A program made the translations under genes and the position numbers. From Euryodendron excelsum (taxonomy: Eukaryota > Streptophyta > Magnoliopsida > Ericales > Pentaphylacaceae), in NCBI GenBank assembly GCA_033060915.1, contig CM065394.1, forward strand, positions 12,109,001-12,173,000: DNA of 64,000 nucleotides, in the 5' to 3' direction. The notes below the pieces were generated by a model. The model did not search any database. It worked only from the letters and a program-made list of their open reading frames with translations, and was not told the DNA's origin. Below are positions 35,358 through 48,890 of this stretch, in pieces. The first letter of the stretch is position 1, and the number at the start of each line of letters is the position of its first letter.

Positions 35358-35376
35358 GTCCCTAGCGGAGTTGCCA
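35358..35376 (-). promoter_or_regulatory. Primer binding site of internal 2
   Basis: Minus strand TGGCAACTCCGCTAGGGAC; two G-to-A changes from the Big site. Confidence 0.85.
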
Positions 35377-35378
35377 AC

Positions 35379-36138
35379 TGTTGCGTCCCAGTTTTTGGGT
35401 GTTTAAGGTCCTTTTGGCTTGGAGACAAAAAGCATGGAACTCTGTCACTGGAACTCGTCCTCCTAGATGGACAAGTGCAACTATGTTTGAATGGAAAATT
35501 AGTTTGATTAAGGACTTTTTAGAAAAATAAGAGTCGCCACCTAAGTTGATTAAGGTGAGTTAGGGCACCGAAAACTAAGTGTTAACTCGAATATTAAATT
35601 TAGAGTTTTTTGAAAAGATTATGAAAACTCCCTTAAGAGAGGGTTTTTAAGAAAAAAGTTGTTTGGCAACGTTTCGAAAGATTTAAGCCCTTTTGGAAAA
35701 TAACTCCATTTTGGTTTTTTGAAAACAGAAATCTATGGTTCGAGGGTTGGTTACGTGTAGGGAAGATATTATAAGATCATCACCTTATCCGGCCCTTTCG
35801 ATACCTACATGTCTAATCACCCTTTTGTTCACTCACTAGAATAACCAATTACCATTGTCCACTCAATATCTACTTTAGAATCTTGAAAAGGGGGGGGAGG
35901 GGGTTTAGTCATCACTTTTCGGATGAATAATATATGATGCAAGTTTTTTTAAAGAAGTTTGAAAACATGGGAGTTTGAAGGGGTTCGAGATAGAAACTTT
36001 GAATTGATAGAAACATTTGAAAAGGGGATTGAGGTTGAAAGGGAAGCTATGACCACACCATTTTAGGTTGCTTACGTTTCTCATTTGGCAAGAATTAGGC
36101 CAATCGTAGCACATAAGCGCTTTAGGGCCTTTGGAGTG
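35379..36138 (-). repeat. LTR D, type II, 5' LTR of internal 2, interrupted
   Basis: Starts TGTTGCGTCCCAGTTTTTGG and follows LTRs B and C up to GGGCCTTTGGAGTG. B and C continue with TTTGAAGACACTT, whereas here LTR E begins. Contains a G-rich run at 35887-35900. The rest must lie past 64 kb. Confidence 0.88.
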
Positions 36139-39100
36139 TGTCGTGCCGAAATTTTTCGCACTTGAAGAATACACACACAAGCGGGAAAAACACTACACTC
36201 TCTCGTTAGAACTCATCCACTTAGAAGAATGAGTGTGACTAGGTTTGAATTGAAAATTGATTTGAATAAAGGGCTTTTAGAAAACAATTTGGTGTCGCCA
36301 CCTAACTTGATTAAGGTGAGTTAGGTCATCTAAAAACTAAGCATAATCCGAAGACTACACTTTAGGGCTTTTGAAAATGATTTTGAAAATACTACCTCAA
36401 GAGAGGGTTTTTAAGAAAATAAGTTGTTTGGCAACCTTTGAAAAATATTTAAGCCCTTTTGGAAAAATAACTCCGTTTTGGTCTATCGAAAACAGCGATC
36501 TAAGTTCGGAGGTTAGTTACATGTAGGGAAGACGCACTAAGCCATCATCCTACCTCGCCCTTGCGGTACCTACATGTTTATTTACCCTAAATTCACCTAT
36601 GAGAGTCTTCAACAAATAAATGTCCAATCCTATGACATGATGCATGATATGTAAGTGCAAGAAAAAGAGAGTTGAAAAATAGATTTGGAAAAGAAGAATT
36701 GAAGTTTGAAATTGGAAAGAAAGTTTAGAAATTGAAATTGATGATTGAAAATAGATTTTTAGAATTGGAAGTTAGAAATAGAACATAAAATTAGAAATTG
36801 GAAAGGAGTTATGGAATTTGAGATTTGAAAAACGTTGTGGAAATAGAAATTGGAAAAGGTTGTGACCGCACCCATGAGGGTTGCCTATGTATCCTTTTTG
36901 AGGAATCAGGTTAGTTGTAGTTCGGACAAGAGTCCGATAGAAAATAGAAGGTATGATTGGAAAAAAGAGATTTTGATTAGAATATTTGAAAAGATTTGAT
37001 TTTAGAAAGCTTGGTTTTAGAAAACCTAGACTTAGAAAATAAAGGTTTTAGAAAGGACTTGAGATTCAGAAAGATTCGACTCAAATGTTGGACTTGGAAT
37101 ATTAGGAAAGTTGAAATTAGGAAAGGTTTGAATTAGGAAAGTTTCCTTTTAGGAAAGTTTCATTTTAGGAAAGTTTTATTTAGGAATGTTTTGAATTAGG
37201 AAATTTTCGAATTAGAAAAGTTTCAAATCAGGAAACTTTTGATTTAGGAATGTTTTGATATAAGAAAGGTTTCGTTTTGGGAAAAAGGAATGTTTTTGAA
37301 ATAGAAAAGTTTAGAATTTAGGAAGTTTTAGATTTGGAAAGATGTGAAGTTTAGAAAGATTTGAAAACTTAGATTTGGAGAGTTAAGATTTGGGAAAGGG
37401 ATGGAACTAGGAAAGGGTTGAATTAGGAAAGATTTGGAAACCTAAAGTTTAAGGAAAGATCTAAAAGTTTAGGTTTAGGAAACTAATGGTTTAAGAAGGT
37501 AGGAGATTAAGAAGGAGTGGATTAGTAAAGGTTTAGACTAGAAATGATTGAGATTCCTATTTCCTAAAACGAATGATTAGATTATGTTTTTAAAAGATGT
37601 GTTTTGATTTTGTTTCCAAAAACGGATGATGGTATCTAGTTTCCTAAATGAGGAGATTGGATTTGGTTTCCTAAAGGGAAGATTGAATTTGACATGGATT
37701 TGAAAAAGGAAGTTTTAAAAACCCTAGATTCGAAAAGCTATAGTTTTGATGTAGAAAAGGGGTTTTGGAAATATATATAATTTTGATGTAGAAAACAAGA
37801 AATTTTGGAAACCTAGGTTTTGAGGCAAAAATAAGGGATTGAAAATCATGTTTTTGGGAAGGAAAATTAAGATTTCCTAATCGTGGGTTCTAGGATTTAA
37901 CTTAGGCTCTAAGAAAAGAGTTTTTGAAAAGTGAGTTTTTTTAGAAAGAGGGATTTTTGGAAAGAAATCCTAGAGAGGAGTTTTTGGAAAGCGAATTTTT
38001 AGGAAAGCGTTTAGGGAGTGTTTTTAGAAAGTGAATTCGAAGATGGTGCTTTTGGAAAAAGTTATTGGAAATAGTTTTTCTAGGAAGAAGACCTAGGGAG
38101 TGCTTTTAGAAAGTGAATTTCAAGGACAGTGTTTTTGGAAAGGAGTTTGAAAAAGAGTTTTTGAAAAATAGATTTTTGGAGTGAGTTTGCAAACAACTTT
38201 GGAAAGGAGATTGGAGAGAGTTTTTAGAAAGCATATTGGAAAAAAGATTTTTAAGAGGAGATTTTTTAGAAGAGATTTTTTTAGAAAGTATATAAAATAT
38301 CTCACTTTCGTAAAGTGATTCTAATCATAAGAAGGTTAGAACCACTTTAAGATAGTGGTTTTGAAAACAACAATGTTTTGAAAATAAGGACCATATTAGT
38401 TAATTTAAATGTAACACTTTTCTAAAGCAACCCTAGCCATGAAAAGGCTAGAATCACCCTAGGATTGTGATTTTGAAAACAAGTTTTGGAAAAGAAAGTT
38501 TTGATGCAAGTTTGAAAATGATGTTAATGCAAGTTTTTGAAAACAATTTTAAAAACGAATTTTGGAGGAATGTAAGATCATGATGTGCACAATGCAAGTT
38601 GGGGTCGTGAACATACAAGGTTAAAGGCTTCACCACATAATCAAGGGGGCCGAATCCACGCGGTCTCCGGTTAGACTACTAGAAAGCCCTCGACACGGTG
38701 ACCTTCCAATAGCCTAATCTAACACATGGACCGAGAAATCCCTTGTTTCAAGCATGCAAAGAAAGGGGGAAAGAAGATGGGGGACTAAAATAGAAGAAAA
38801 TCCAAGTGGGTTAGGAGAGACAAGAGAGGGGGAAGATGCGAAAACTTAAAGAGAAAGCCTACGTCGTGTCTTGTTTATTTTGCTTTGCTTTATGCTCTTT
38901 GCTTTTCTTGCTTTGCTTCGGTCTTCACTTCAGTCTTCAAGAGTTTATCTTCGATCTTCAAAACTTTATAATTGCAGCAATCCAAGCCTTCAATGGAGGG
39001 TTTGAGGCTAGTGTATAAATATATGAGAGTGTATGAGTGTATAGGTGGCTAGGGTTTGGAAAACCTAAAGGAAACTCGGGTTTTGGGAGGCTACGAGCTC

Positions 39101-39974
39101 TGTATATCGAAGAGTAAGGTTTTTAGACTAAGTTTGTGGACCTCTTTCATGCTGGTGGAGGCTTTGTATTTATAGAGATAGGATAGACCTGGCACCTGCT
39201 GCAGTGGCGCCAGGCAAAATTTTCTCTTGGCGCCACTCCTAGTGGCGCTAGGCCACTTTTTGGTTTGGCGCCATTACTAGTGGCGCTAGCCACTTAGTAA
39301 AGTTTGTAAGTTGGCAAGCAACGTATCTTGAGAAGATTTAGGCGCTGTACTAGTGACTACCATGTAATTTTTAGCTTGGCTTCACTAGGAGTGACTCTAA
39401 AGGGTCCGGGAAGGATTTAAGGGACTGGGAATGGCCTGGAAAGCCGAAAGCGATAGGAACCCTTAGAATAATGTCTCGAGGACAGGGCCATTAGGAGCAA
39501 AACAATCAACCGGGCCGAAAAGCTTCCGGGATGGAGTCGGAATGTCCCAGAAAAAGACTCGAGATTTGGAAACATTGTTTAGAATGTTCCCAAAGGCTAC
39601 CGGTTTGATACCTAGAGCCGGTGTGGTCAGAAAAGGCAACCAGCCCACCAGGGACAAAACGGTCATTTTACACCGGGTTCCCTGAAACTGACTCGGAATG
39701 ATCTGAAACGTATCGAAAGGTTAGGAATACTATAAGAAGCATTCTCGGGAGGTTACCAATTTGACACCCAGAGCTGGTGTGGTTCCTAGGGCTTTTAGAT
39801 GCTTAGGGGCAAAACGGTCATCTTAGTTTCAAGTGGGCCTTACGGGCCCAAGAAGCAACCAGAGGACTAAATTGGAGTTTAGAAGTCAGGCTATAGTATG
39901 GATATACATGTGATGTGTGAAAGTGAGTTTAGCATACCAGAGATTGCCGAGCGGGCAAAAATGGGGTGCTTACA
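36139..39974 (-). repeat. LTR E, type I, 3' LTR of element F
   Basis: Starts TGTCGTGCCGAAATTTTTCG and ends GGGTGCTTACA before a polypurine tract; 3836 bases. It has the type I order: U5 blocks, GAAAG array (37060-37520), TTTTTGGAAAG section (37910-38290), TATA at 39167-39174, palindromes (39190-39300) and GGTCA repeats. It lacks the long U3 arrays of the other type I LTRs, which accounts for its shorter length. Confidence 0.92.
39167..39174 (-). promoter_or_regulatory. TATA box of LTR E
   Basis: Minus strand TATAAATA; GGCGCCACT/AGTGGCGCT pairs lie upstream at 39190-39300. Confidence 0.68.
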
Positions 39975-39990
39975 ACTGCCCCTCTTTTTC
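39975..39990 (-). promoter_or_regulatory. Polypurine tract of element F
   Basis: GAAAAAGAGGGGCAGT on the minus strand next to LTR E; identical to the tracts of internal 1 and 2 although the LTR type differs. Confidence 0.9.
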
Positions 39991-40089
39991 TGTCTTCACT
40001 TGTCGAAGATAGAAAATGATAAAATAAGAATTCCATGTTGACCGCGAGGTGATCGGAGGGACTTGGAAAAATAGGAATCCAAAGAACAG

Positions 40090-40480
40090 TTACTTCGAGT
40101 AGCTGGTCGATGTTTGGTATTTTATTTGGTAAAATGATACTCCTCTGGGGGAATTAATGCTTCTTGAACTAGCGCTCCACCTGACAAAACAATGCTCCTC
40201 TGTGGGAATTGACACTTCTTCAACCGACACTCTGTTTGGCAAAACCCTGCTCCTCTGGGGAAATCATAGGTTGACTTCTGATGCCTCTTGAACTGGCACT
40301 CCATTCTGTCAAAATGCTGCTCCTCTGGGGAAGTTCAAGGTTTACATCTGATACCTCTTAAACCGGCACTTCGTCTGGCAAAATGCTGCTCCTCTGGGGA
40401 TGTCCACGGTTGATGTGTGATATTTCTTGAACCGACACTCCGTTTGGCGAAATGCTGCTCCTCTAGGGAAGTCCAAGGTT
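40090..40480. repeat. Tandem repeats in the 3' untranslated part of element F
   Basis: About five units of roughly 80 bases with AATGCTGCTCCTCTGGGGAA and CTTGAACCGGCACTCCGTCTG-like blocks; related to 14150-14440. Confidence 0.8.
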
Positions 40481-40523
40481 GATCAGGGAGGTCGAGGGTG
40501 GGCCATTGCCCCATTCTTTGCTT

Positions 40524-40528
40524 CTTGT
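40524..40528. repeat. Target site duplication CTTGT (left) of Big
   Basis: The identical five bases follow the other end of Big at 61013-61017. Confidence 0.95.
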
Positions 40529-43500
40529 TGTCGCGCCCAGATTTTTCGCGCCCGAGGAATACTCACCCAAGCGGGAAAAATGCTGTACTCTCTCGTTAGA
40601 ACTCACCCTCCTAAAAGAATGAGTGCGACTAGGTTTGAATTGAAAAATTGGTTTGAATAAAAGGCTTTTGAAAAAGATTTGGAGTCGCCACCTAACCTAA
40701 TCAAGGTGAGGTAGGTCACCTAAAAACTAAGAAACAATCCGAAGATTACACTTAGGGTTTTGGAAAACGATTTGAAAATATCTCCTCGAGAGAGGGTTTT
40801 TAAGAAAACAGGTTGTTTGGCAACCTTTGGAAAATATTTAGCCCTTTTTAGAAAAATAACTCCTTTTGGTCTTTGAAAACAGTGATCCTAGGTTCGGAGG
40901 TTGGTTACGTGTAGGGAAGATGCACTAAGCTATCACCCTACCCCGCCCTTTCGGTACCTACATGTCAATCTACCCTACATTCACCTATGAGAGTCTTTAA
41001 CTAACTCGTGTTCAATCCCATTCACTTTGAAAAATAATGTTTATAAACTAACATAATGCATGATATGCAAGTGCAAAATAAAAGCATTGAAAAATAGATT
41101 TGGAAAGAGATTGATTTGATTTGAAAATAGATTTGAAAAGATGGGATTGAAATTGGAAAGTTTGAAAATTGAAAGTAGAAATTTGAAACTAGAAATTTTG
41201 AAATTGAAATTCGAGATTTGAAAAGATTTTGAAAACCGCACCCATGAGGGTGGAATTGAAAGTTTGAAAAGTATTGTGACCGCACCTATGAAGGTTGTCT
41301 ACGTATCCCTTTGGGGGAATCAGGTTAGTCGTAGTTCGGACCAGAGTCCGATTGAAAAGGGATTGATTTGAAGAGAGAGATTGGATTGGAAGAAAGAGAT
41401 TGAATTGAAAATTGGATTTGATTTGAGATTAGAAAAGGAGATTAGAAATTGAAATTGGAAAGATTGGACTTTGATTTGAAAAGATTGATTTTGGAAAGAC
41501 TTGGTTTTGGAAAGATGGAGGTTTAGGAAACCTAGACTTAGGAAAAGGTAGGAGACCTAGGAAAGACTTGAGAATTTAAGAAATATTGGATTTAGGAAAG
41601 GTTTGAATTAGGAAAGACCCGATTTAGGAAAGTTTCGAACTTGGAAAGTTTCATTTTTGGAAAGTTCCGAATTGTGAATTAGGAAAGTTTTGGTTTAGGA
41701 AAGTTTCAACTTAGGAAAGTTTTAAATTAGGAAAGTTTCAACTTAGGAAAGTTTTGAATTAGGAAAGGTTTGGGTTTAAGAAAGTTTCAACTTAGGAAAG
41801 TTTCGAATTTAGAAATGTTTGAAAAGAGAAGTTTTGATTTTGGAAAGTTTTGAAAACAAGGGAGTTTTGAAAAGAAGAAAGTTTCGTTTTAGGAAAGGTT
41901 TGAAAAAGGAAAGTTTTTAGTTTAGGAAATGTTTGAATTAAGAAAGTTTCAACTTAAGAAAGTCTTAAATTTAGAAAAGTCTTAGATTTAGAAAGATTTG
42001 AAGTTTAAGAGAGTTTAGAATTTAGAAAGTTTTGGGTTTAGAAAGATTTAAGTTAAGAAAGTTTTAAATTTAGTAAGTTTTGAATTTAGAAAGCTTAGAA
42101 TTTTAGAAAGATTTGAAATTTAGAAAGTTTAGGATTTAGAAAGTTTTAGAGTTTGAATTTTAGAAAGTCTTGAAATTAGGAAAGGTTTGAAAGCTTATAT
42201 TTGAAAAGTTAAGATTTGAAAAGAGGGTAGAATTAGGAAAGGGTTGGATTAGGAAAGATTTTTATGTTCAAGTTTTGGAAATTTAAGATTTAGGAAAGTG
42301 AAAATTTAGGAAGGATTCGAATTTAGGAAAGATTGGGATTTCGAAACTTCAGGAAAAATTTGAAGTTTAGGTTTAGGAAACTTATGGTTTAGGAAGGTAG
42401 GAAATTAGGAAGGTTTGGATTAGGAAGGGATTGGATTTGGTTTTAAAAAGCAAAAGGTTTGATTTTGTTTCAAAAAACGGAGGATAGGATCTAGTTTCCT
42501 AAACGGGGGGATTTGATTTGGGAAAGGTTTGAAAATGGAAATTCTAGAAACCCTAGATTTGGAAAATTGTTGTTTTGACGTAGAAAAGAAGTTTTGAAAA
42601 CATGTATAGTTTGGATGTGAAAACTAGAGGTTTTGAAAACCTAGGTTTGGGGCAAAGTTTGAAAATCATGTTTTTGGAAAGAAAATTAGGGCTTTATAAT
42701 CGTGGGCTCTAAGGAAAGAGGATTTTTGGAAAGTGCGTTTTTAGAAACGAAGGTTTTCTAGAAGGGAATCCTAGGGCGGAGTTTTTTAGAAAGCGAATTT
42801 GAAGATAGAGTTTTTGGAAAAAGAGTTTAAAGAGAAGGAGTTTTGGAAAGTGTGTTTTTGGAAACGTAGATTTTGGAAGGAAAATCGTAGAGGGGAATTT
42901 CTAGAAGGAAAATTTTGGAAAGAAAGTTTTTGGAAAGATTTTTGGGGAACGTTTTTAGAGAGTGAATTTTGGGGAAAGGAGTTTGGAAAGGAGTTGAAAA
43001 AGGGAGTTTGGAAAAATAGATTTTTGGAAAGGAGTTTTTAAAAACAATTTTGAAGAGGAAAGTTTTAGGAAAGTATGTTGAAAAAGAGATTTTTAGGAAG
43101 AGATTTTTGAAAAGAGAGTTTTTGGAAAGTATAAAAAAAAAAACATCTCAATTTCCTAAAGCGATTCTAGCCATAAGAAGGCTAGAACCACTTTAAGAAA
43201 GTGGTTTTGAAAACAAGGTTTGAAAATATAGACCAAAAGGCCACTTTTAATATAACACTTTCCTAAAGTAACTCTAGCCATGGAAAGGCAAGAATCACCT
43301 TAGAATTGTGGTTTTGAAAACAAGTTTTTGAAAAAGAGCTTTTGATGCAATTTTGAAAACAAGTTTGAAAACGTTTTGAAAAACAACTTTTGAAAACGGT
43401 TTTTGGAAGATGCAAGACTATGATATGCACAATGCAATTTGGGGTCGTGAACATACAAGGCTAAGGCTTCACCACATAATCAAGGGGGCCGGACCCACGT

Positions 43501-43804
43501 GGTCTTTGGTTAGACTAGAAGAAAGCCCCCGACACGGTGACTCTCCCATAGTCCAATCCTACACATGGACCGGGAATCCCCTTGTTTCAAGCATGCAAAG
43601 AAAGGGGGGGAAAGAGATGGGGGATTAAAATAGAGAAAACCCAAGTGGGTTGGAGAGAGAAGAGAGAAGGGGGAAGTGCAGAAAATTAAAGAGAAAGCCT
43701 ACCTTGTTTCTTGTTTATTTTGCGCACCGTGCAGTCTTCGGTCTTCGGTCTTGATCTTTACCTTCAGTCTTCAAGGATTGTCTTCAAGTTTTGGATGGCA
43801 GCTC
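40529..43804 (-). repeat. 3' LTR of Big, U5-side part
   Basis: Starts TGTCGCGCCCAGATTTTTCG; colinear with 55103-58388 of the 5' LTR. Includes a GAAAG array (about 41540-42420). Cut at GGATGGCAGCTC by the nested solo LTR. Confidence 0.93.
43800..43804. repeat. Target site duplication AGCTC (left) of the nested solo LTR
   Basis: Repeated at 49090-49094. The 5' LTR of Big has it once (ggtAGCTCttcaag, about 58384). Confidence 0.95.
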
Positions 43805-46800
43805 TGTCGCGCCCAGATTTTTCGCACTCGAGGAATACTCACCCAAGCGAGAAAAATGTTGTACTCTCTCGTTAGAACTCACCCTCCTAGAAGAATGAGT
43901 GCGACTAGGTTTGAATTGAAAATAGGTTTGAATAAAGGGCTTTTGAAAAAGATTCGGAGTCGCCACCTAACTTGATTAAGGTGAGTTAGGTCACCTAAAA
44001 ACTAAGAAATAATCCGAAGATTACACTTAGGGTTTTTGGAAAAAAAAAAACAATTTTGAAAATATCTCCTCAAGAGAGGGTTTTTAGGAAAATAGGTTGT
44101 TTGGCAATCTTTGGAAAACATTTAGCCCTTTTTAGAAAAATGACTCCTTTTTGGTCTTTCGAAAACAGTGATCGAGGTTCGGAGGTTGGTTACGTGTAGG
44201 GAAGACGCACTAAGCTATCACCCTACCCCGCCCTTTCGGTACCTACATGTCAATCTACCCTAGATTTACCTATGAGAGTCTTCGACTAACTATAGTTCAA
44301 TCCTACCCATTTTAGAAAAACAATGTTTGAAAACTAATTTAGCATGATATGCAAGTGTAAGAAAAGAGAATTGAAAAATAGATTTGAAAAGAGATGGATT
44401 TGAAATTGATTTGGTTTGAAAATAGATTTGAAAAGATGGAATTGAAATTAAAAAGAGTTTGAAAACTGAAAGTAGAAATTTGAAATTGAAATTTTGAAAT
44501 TGGAATTTTGGATTTGAAAAGATTTTGGAAACCGCACCCATGGGGGGTGGAATTGATAATTTGAAAAGTATTATGACCGCACCTATGAAGGTTGCCTATG
44601 TATCCCTTTGGGGGAATCAGGTTAGTCGTAGTTCGAACTGGAGTCCGATTGAAAATAGAAGAGTGGATTTGAAGAAGGAGATTGAATTGGAAATTGAATT
44701 CGATTTGGAATTGGAAGAGGAGATTGGAAATGGAAATTGAGAAAATTGGACTTTGATTTGAAAAGATAGATTTGGACTTGTTTTGAAAAAATGGAGGTTT
44801 AGGAAACCTAGACTTAGGAAAGGTAGGAGACCTAGGAAAGACTTGAGATTAAGAAAGATTTGACTCGAACATTGGACTTGGAAGATTTGGAAAGATTGGA
44901 CTTTAGGAAATATTCGAATTAGGAAAGGTCCGTTTTAGGAAGGTTTCATTTTTGGAAAGTTTTGAAATTAGGAAAGTTTGGAATTTAAGAAAGTTTTAGG
45001 TTTAGGAAAGTTTTTACTTTAGGAAAGTTTCAGGTTTAAGAAAGTTTTCACTTAGGAAAGTGTTGTTTTAGGAAAGTTTCAATTTAGGAAAGTATTCAAA
45101 TTAGGAAAGTTTTGAATTAAGAAAGTTTTGAAAATTGGAAAGTTTTGAATTTAGAAATGTTTTGAAAAAGGGAAGTTTTGAATTTGGAAAGCTTTGAAAA
45201 CAAGGGAGTTTTGAAAATAAGAAAGTTCTGGATTTGGAAAGATGTTGAAGTTTTGGAAAGATTTAGAATTTAGAAAGCTTGGAAGTTTAGAAAGATTTAA
45301 CTTAAGAAAGTTTTGAATTTAGGAAACTTTGGATTTGAAAAGATTTGAAATTTGGAAAGCTTAGGATTTAGAAAGTTTTAGAGTTTAGAAAAATTTAAGA
45401 TTTTAGAAAGTTTTAGAGTTTTAGAAAATCTTGAAATTAAGAAAGGTTTGAATTTAGAAAAAGTTTGAAAGCTTAGATTTGAAAAGTTAAGATTTGAAAA
45501 GAGGGTAGAATTAGGAAAGGGTTGAAATAGGAAAGATTTGAAAATTGAGTTTTAAAATTTAGGAAAGATTTTTGTGTTCAAATTTTAGAAACTTAAGATT
45601 TAGGAACGTGAAAGTTTAGGAAGGATTCGAATTTAGGAAAGATTTGGATTTTGAAACTTAAGGAAAGATTTGAAGTTTAGGTTTAGGAAACTTATGGTTT
45701 AGGAAGGTAGGAAATTAGGAAGGTTTGGATTAGGAAGGGATTGGATTTGGTTTTTAAAAGCAAAAGGCTTGATTTATTTCCAAAAAACGGAGGATAGGAT
45801 CTAGTTTCCTAAACGGGGGGATTTCATTTGGTTTCCTAAAGGGAAGATAAGATTTAGCAAGGATTTGGAAAAGGAGATTCTAGAAACCCTAGGTTTGGAA
45901 AATTATAGTTTTGACGTAGAAAAGAGGTTTTGGAAACATGGATAGTTTCGATGTAAAAACAAGAGGTTTTGGAAACCTAGGTTTGGGGCAAAGTTTGAAA
46001 ACTATGTTTTTGGGAAGAAAATTTAGGGTTTCCTAATTGTGGGTTCTAGGGCTTGACTTGGGCTCTAAGGAAAGAGGATTTTTGGAAAGTGCATTTTTAG
46101 AAACGTAGATTTTCTAGAAGGGAATCCTAGGAAGGAGTTTTTGGAAAGTGTGTTTGAAGAGGGAGTTTTTGGAAGGAAAATCCTAAAGGGGAATTTCTAA
46201 AAGGGAGATTTTGGAATGAGAGTTTTTTTTTTTTTGGAAAGATTTTTTTAGAGAGAGTTTTTCTAGAAAGGTGTTTTGGTCAAAGATTGTTGAAGAGAGA
46301 GTTTGGAAAGATCTTTGGGGAAGCTTTTTAGAAAGTAGATTTTGGGGAGAGGATTTTGGAAATGAGTCGAAAAAGGGAGTTTTGAAAAATAGATTTTGGA
46401 AGGGAGTTTTCGAAATCAATTTTGAAGAGGGAGTTTTAGGAAAGTATGTTGAAAAAGAGATTTTTAGGAAGAGATTTTTGAAGAGAGAGAGTTTTTGGCA
46501 AGTATGAAAACGTCTCACTTTCCTAAAGCGATTTTAGCCATAAGAGGGCTAGAACCACTTTAAGAAAGTGGTTTTGGAAAACAATAAAATTTGAAAATAC
46601 AGACCAAAAAGGTCATTTTTAATATAACACTTTCCTAAAGCAACCCTAGCCATGGAAAGGCTAGAATCACCCTAGAATTGTGGTTTTGAAAACAAGTTTT
46701 CGAAAAAGAGATTTTGATGCAATTTTGAAAACCAGTTTGAAAACGATTTTTGAAAACAACTTTTTGAAAACGAATTTTGGAAGATGCAAGACTATGATAT

Positions 46801-47413
46801 GCACAATGCAATTTGGGGTCGTGAACATATAAGGTTAAGGCTTCACCACATAATCAAGGGGGTCGGACCCACGTGATCTTTGGTTAGACTAGAAGAAAGC
46901 CCCCGACACGGTGACTCTCCAATAGTCCAATCCTACACATGGACCGGGAATCCCCTTGTTTCAAGCACGCAAAGAAAGGGGGGAAAGAGATGGGGGATTA
47001 AAATAGAGAAAACCCAAGTGGGTTGGAGAGAGAAGAGAGAGGGGGGAAGTGCAGAAAATTAAATAGGGAGCCTACCTTGTTTCTTGTTTATTTTGCGCGC
47101 CGTGCAGTCTTCGGTCTTCGGTCTTCGGTCTTGATCTTCACCTTCAGTCTTCAAGGATTGTCCTCAAGCTTTGGATGGTAGCTCTTCAAGTCTTCGAAGG
47201 GTGGTTGAAGGCTAGTGTTTGAGTGTATGAGGGTGTGTATAAGTGTATAGGAGACTAGGGTTTGTGTATGATGGCTAGGGTTTAATATAGAGTGGCTAGG
47301 GTTTGGAGAACCTAAGGAAACTAGGGCTTTTGGAGGTGCTCGAGCTCTGTATATCGAAATATAGGATTCTTAGGTTAAGTTTTCAGACCCTTTTCACGTT
47401 AATCGAGGCTCTG

Positions 47414-47421
47414 TATTTATA
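47414..47421 (-). promoter_or_regulatory. TATA box of solo LTR II
   Basis: Minus strand TATAAATA in the conserved context. Confidence 0.68.
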
Positions 47422-48354
47422 GAAGTTGGACAAGCCTGGCACCTGTTGCAGTGGCGCCAGGGCAAAATTTATACTGACGCCACTAGAAGTGGCGCCAGGC
47501 CATTTTTTGGCTTGGCGCCATTGCTAGTGGCGCCAGCCATTTAGGAAACAATTAAGGTCAACAAGCAACTTATCTTTAACTAGATTTGGGCGCCTGTACT
47601 AGTGACTACCATGTAAACTTTAGCCTGGCTTCACTAGGAGTGACTTCGGAAAGTTCGGGAATGATTTGAAGGAGCCGGGAGTGACCCGGAAGGCCGGAAA
47701 AGAGCAGGAACACTTACAATAGTGTCCTGGAGGTATTTGACTTGAAAAGTGAGGATTGGATGTGTCGGAAAGGTTGACCGAGCCTTTAGGAGCAAAACGG
47801 TCAATCGAACCGGAAAACTGCCGGGACAGAATCAAACTGTCCCGGAAGAAGACTTGGGATCTGGAAACATTATTTAGAATGTTCCCAGAGGTTGCCGGTT
47901 TAATACCCAGAGCCAGCGTGGTCGGAAATGGAAACTGGCCCACTAGGGGCAAAACGGTCATTTTGTACCGGGTTTGCCGGAACTGACTCGGAATGGTCCG
48001 GAAAGGTAAAGGAAGGTCGAGAACACTATAAAAATTATTCTCGGGACATTACCGGTTTGATACCCAGAGCCAGTGTGGTCGAAGAAGGAGACCGGCCCTC
48101 TAGGGGCAAAACGGTCATTTTGCACCGGGTTGGCCGATACTGACTCGGCATGGTCCGGAAAGGTAAAGAGAGGTTGAGAACACTATAAAAGGTATTCTCG
48201 GGACATTACCGGTTTGATACCCAGAACTGGTGTGGTTCCCGAGGCGTTCGGATGCCTAGGGGCAAAATGGTCATCTTGATTGGAAAAGGTCCAAAGGGTA
48301 ATTTGGTCATTTTTCACTGAAGTGAGCTAACAAACATGGGTATTGATCTAGGTT

Positions 48355-48890
48355 TTGAGTGTTTCCGCCACTCAGACGGGGTTGAGTATTTCCGCTACTC
48401 AGACGGGGTTGACGATTTGAGAGTATTTCCGCTACTCTAACGGTTCTGTGAGTATTTCCGCTACTCTAACGGTTCTGTGAGTATGTCCGCTACTCTAACG
48501 GGTCTGTGAGTATTTTCGCTACTCTAACGGCTTTGTGAGTATTTCCGCTACTCTAACGGTTCTGTGGGTAGTTTTGCTACTCGGACCGTCTCAAGGAATA
48601 AACTGTCTCGAGAGAGGGATTGGAAAGGTGTCTTACCATCTCTGAAGAGACGCGCCTAGATTGGAACCGTCTCGAGGAATAAACTGTCTCGAGAGAGGGA
48701 TTGGAAAGGGGTCTTACCAACTCCGAAGAGACGTGCCTGGGTTTTGAGTGTTTCCGCCACTCTGACGGTTTGGTGAGTGTTTCCGCCATTCTGACGGTTT
48801 GGTGAGTGTTTCCGCCACTCTGACAGTTTTGTGAGTAGTTTTGCTGCTCGAACCGTCTCGAGTAATAAACTGTCTCGAGAGAGGGATTGG
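48355..48890. repeat. U3 repeat block, solo LTR II
   Basis: About 29-base units GTGAGTATTTCCGCTACTCT plus AACGGTTCT, then two TCTCGAG...CTCGAGAGAGGG segments. Corresponds to the array expanded to 393-base units in the 5' LTR of Big. Confidence 0.85.

Larger units (their letters stand above)
9478..36138 (-). mobile_element. Tandem three-LTR complex (LTR B, internal 1, LTR C, internal 2, LTR D)
   Basis: Three type II LTRs alternate with two internal regions. LTR B is followed by a polypurine tract and LTR C is preceded by a primer site, closing one element. LTR C is itself followed by a second polypurine tract, and LTR D is preceded by a second primer site. LTR C therefore serves as 5' LTR of one unit and 3' LTR of the next. 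The complex is inserted in the LTR of A, just downstream of its TATA box. It is interrupted by a solo LTR (30003-35181) and at 36138 by element F. No pol is found in either internal region. Confidence 0.85.

Noticed and set aside
42799..43041. Lys/Phe/Glu-rich frames in the LTRs (also 57390-57620, 32004-32327, 46271-46507)
   Set aside because: They are translations of the TTTTTGGAAAG repeat section, variable in length between copies and without domain features.
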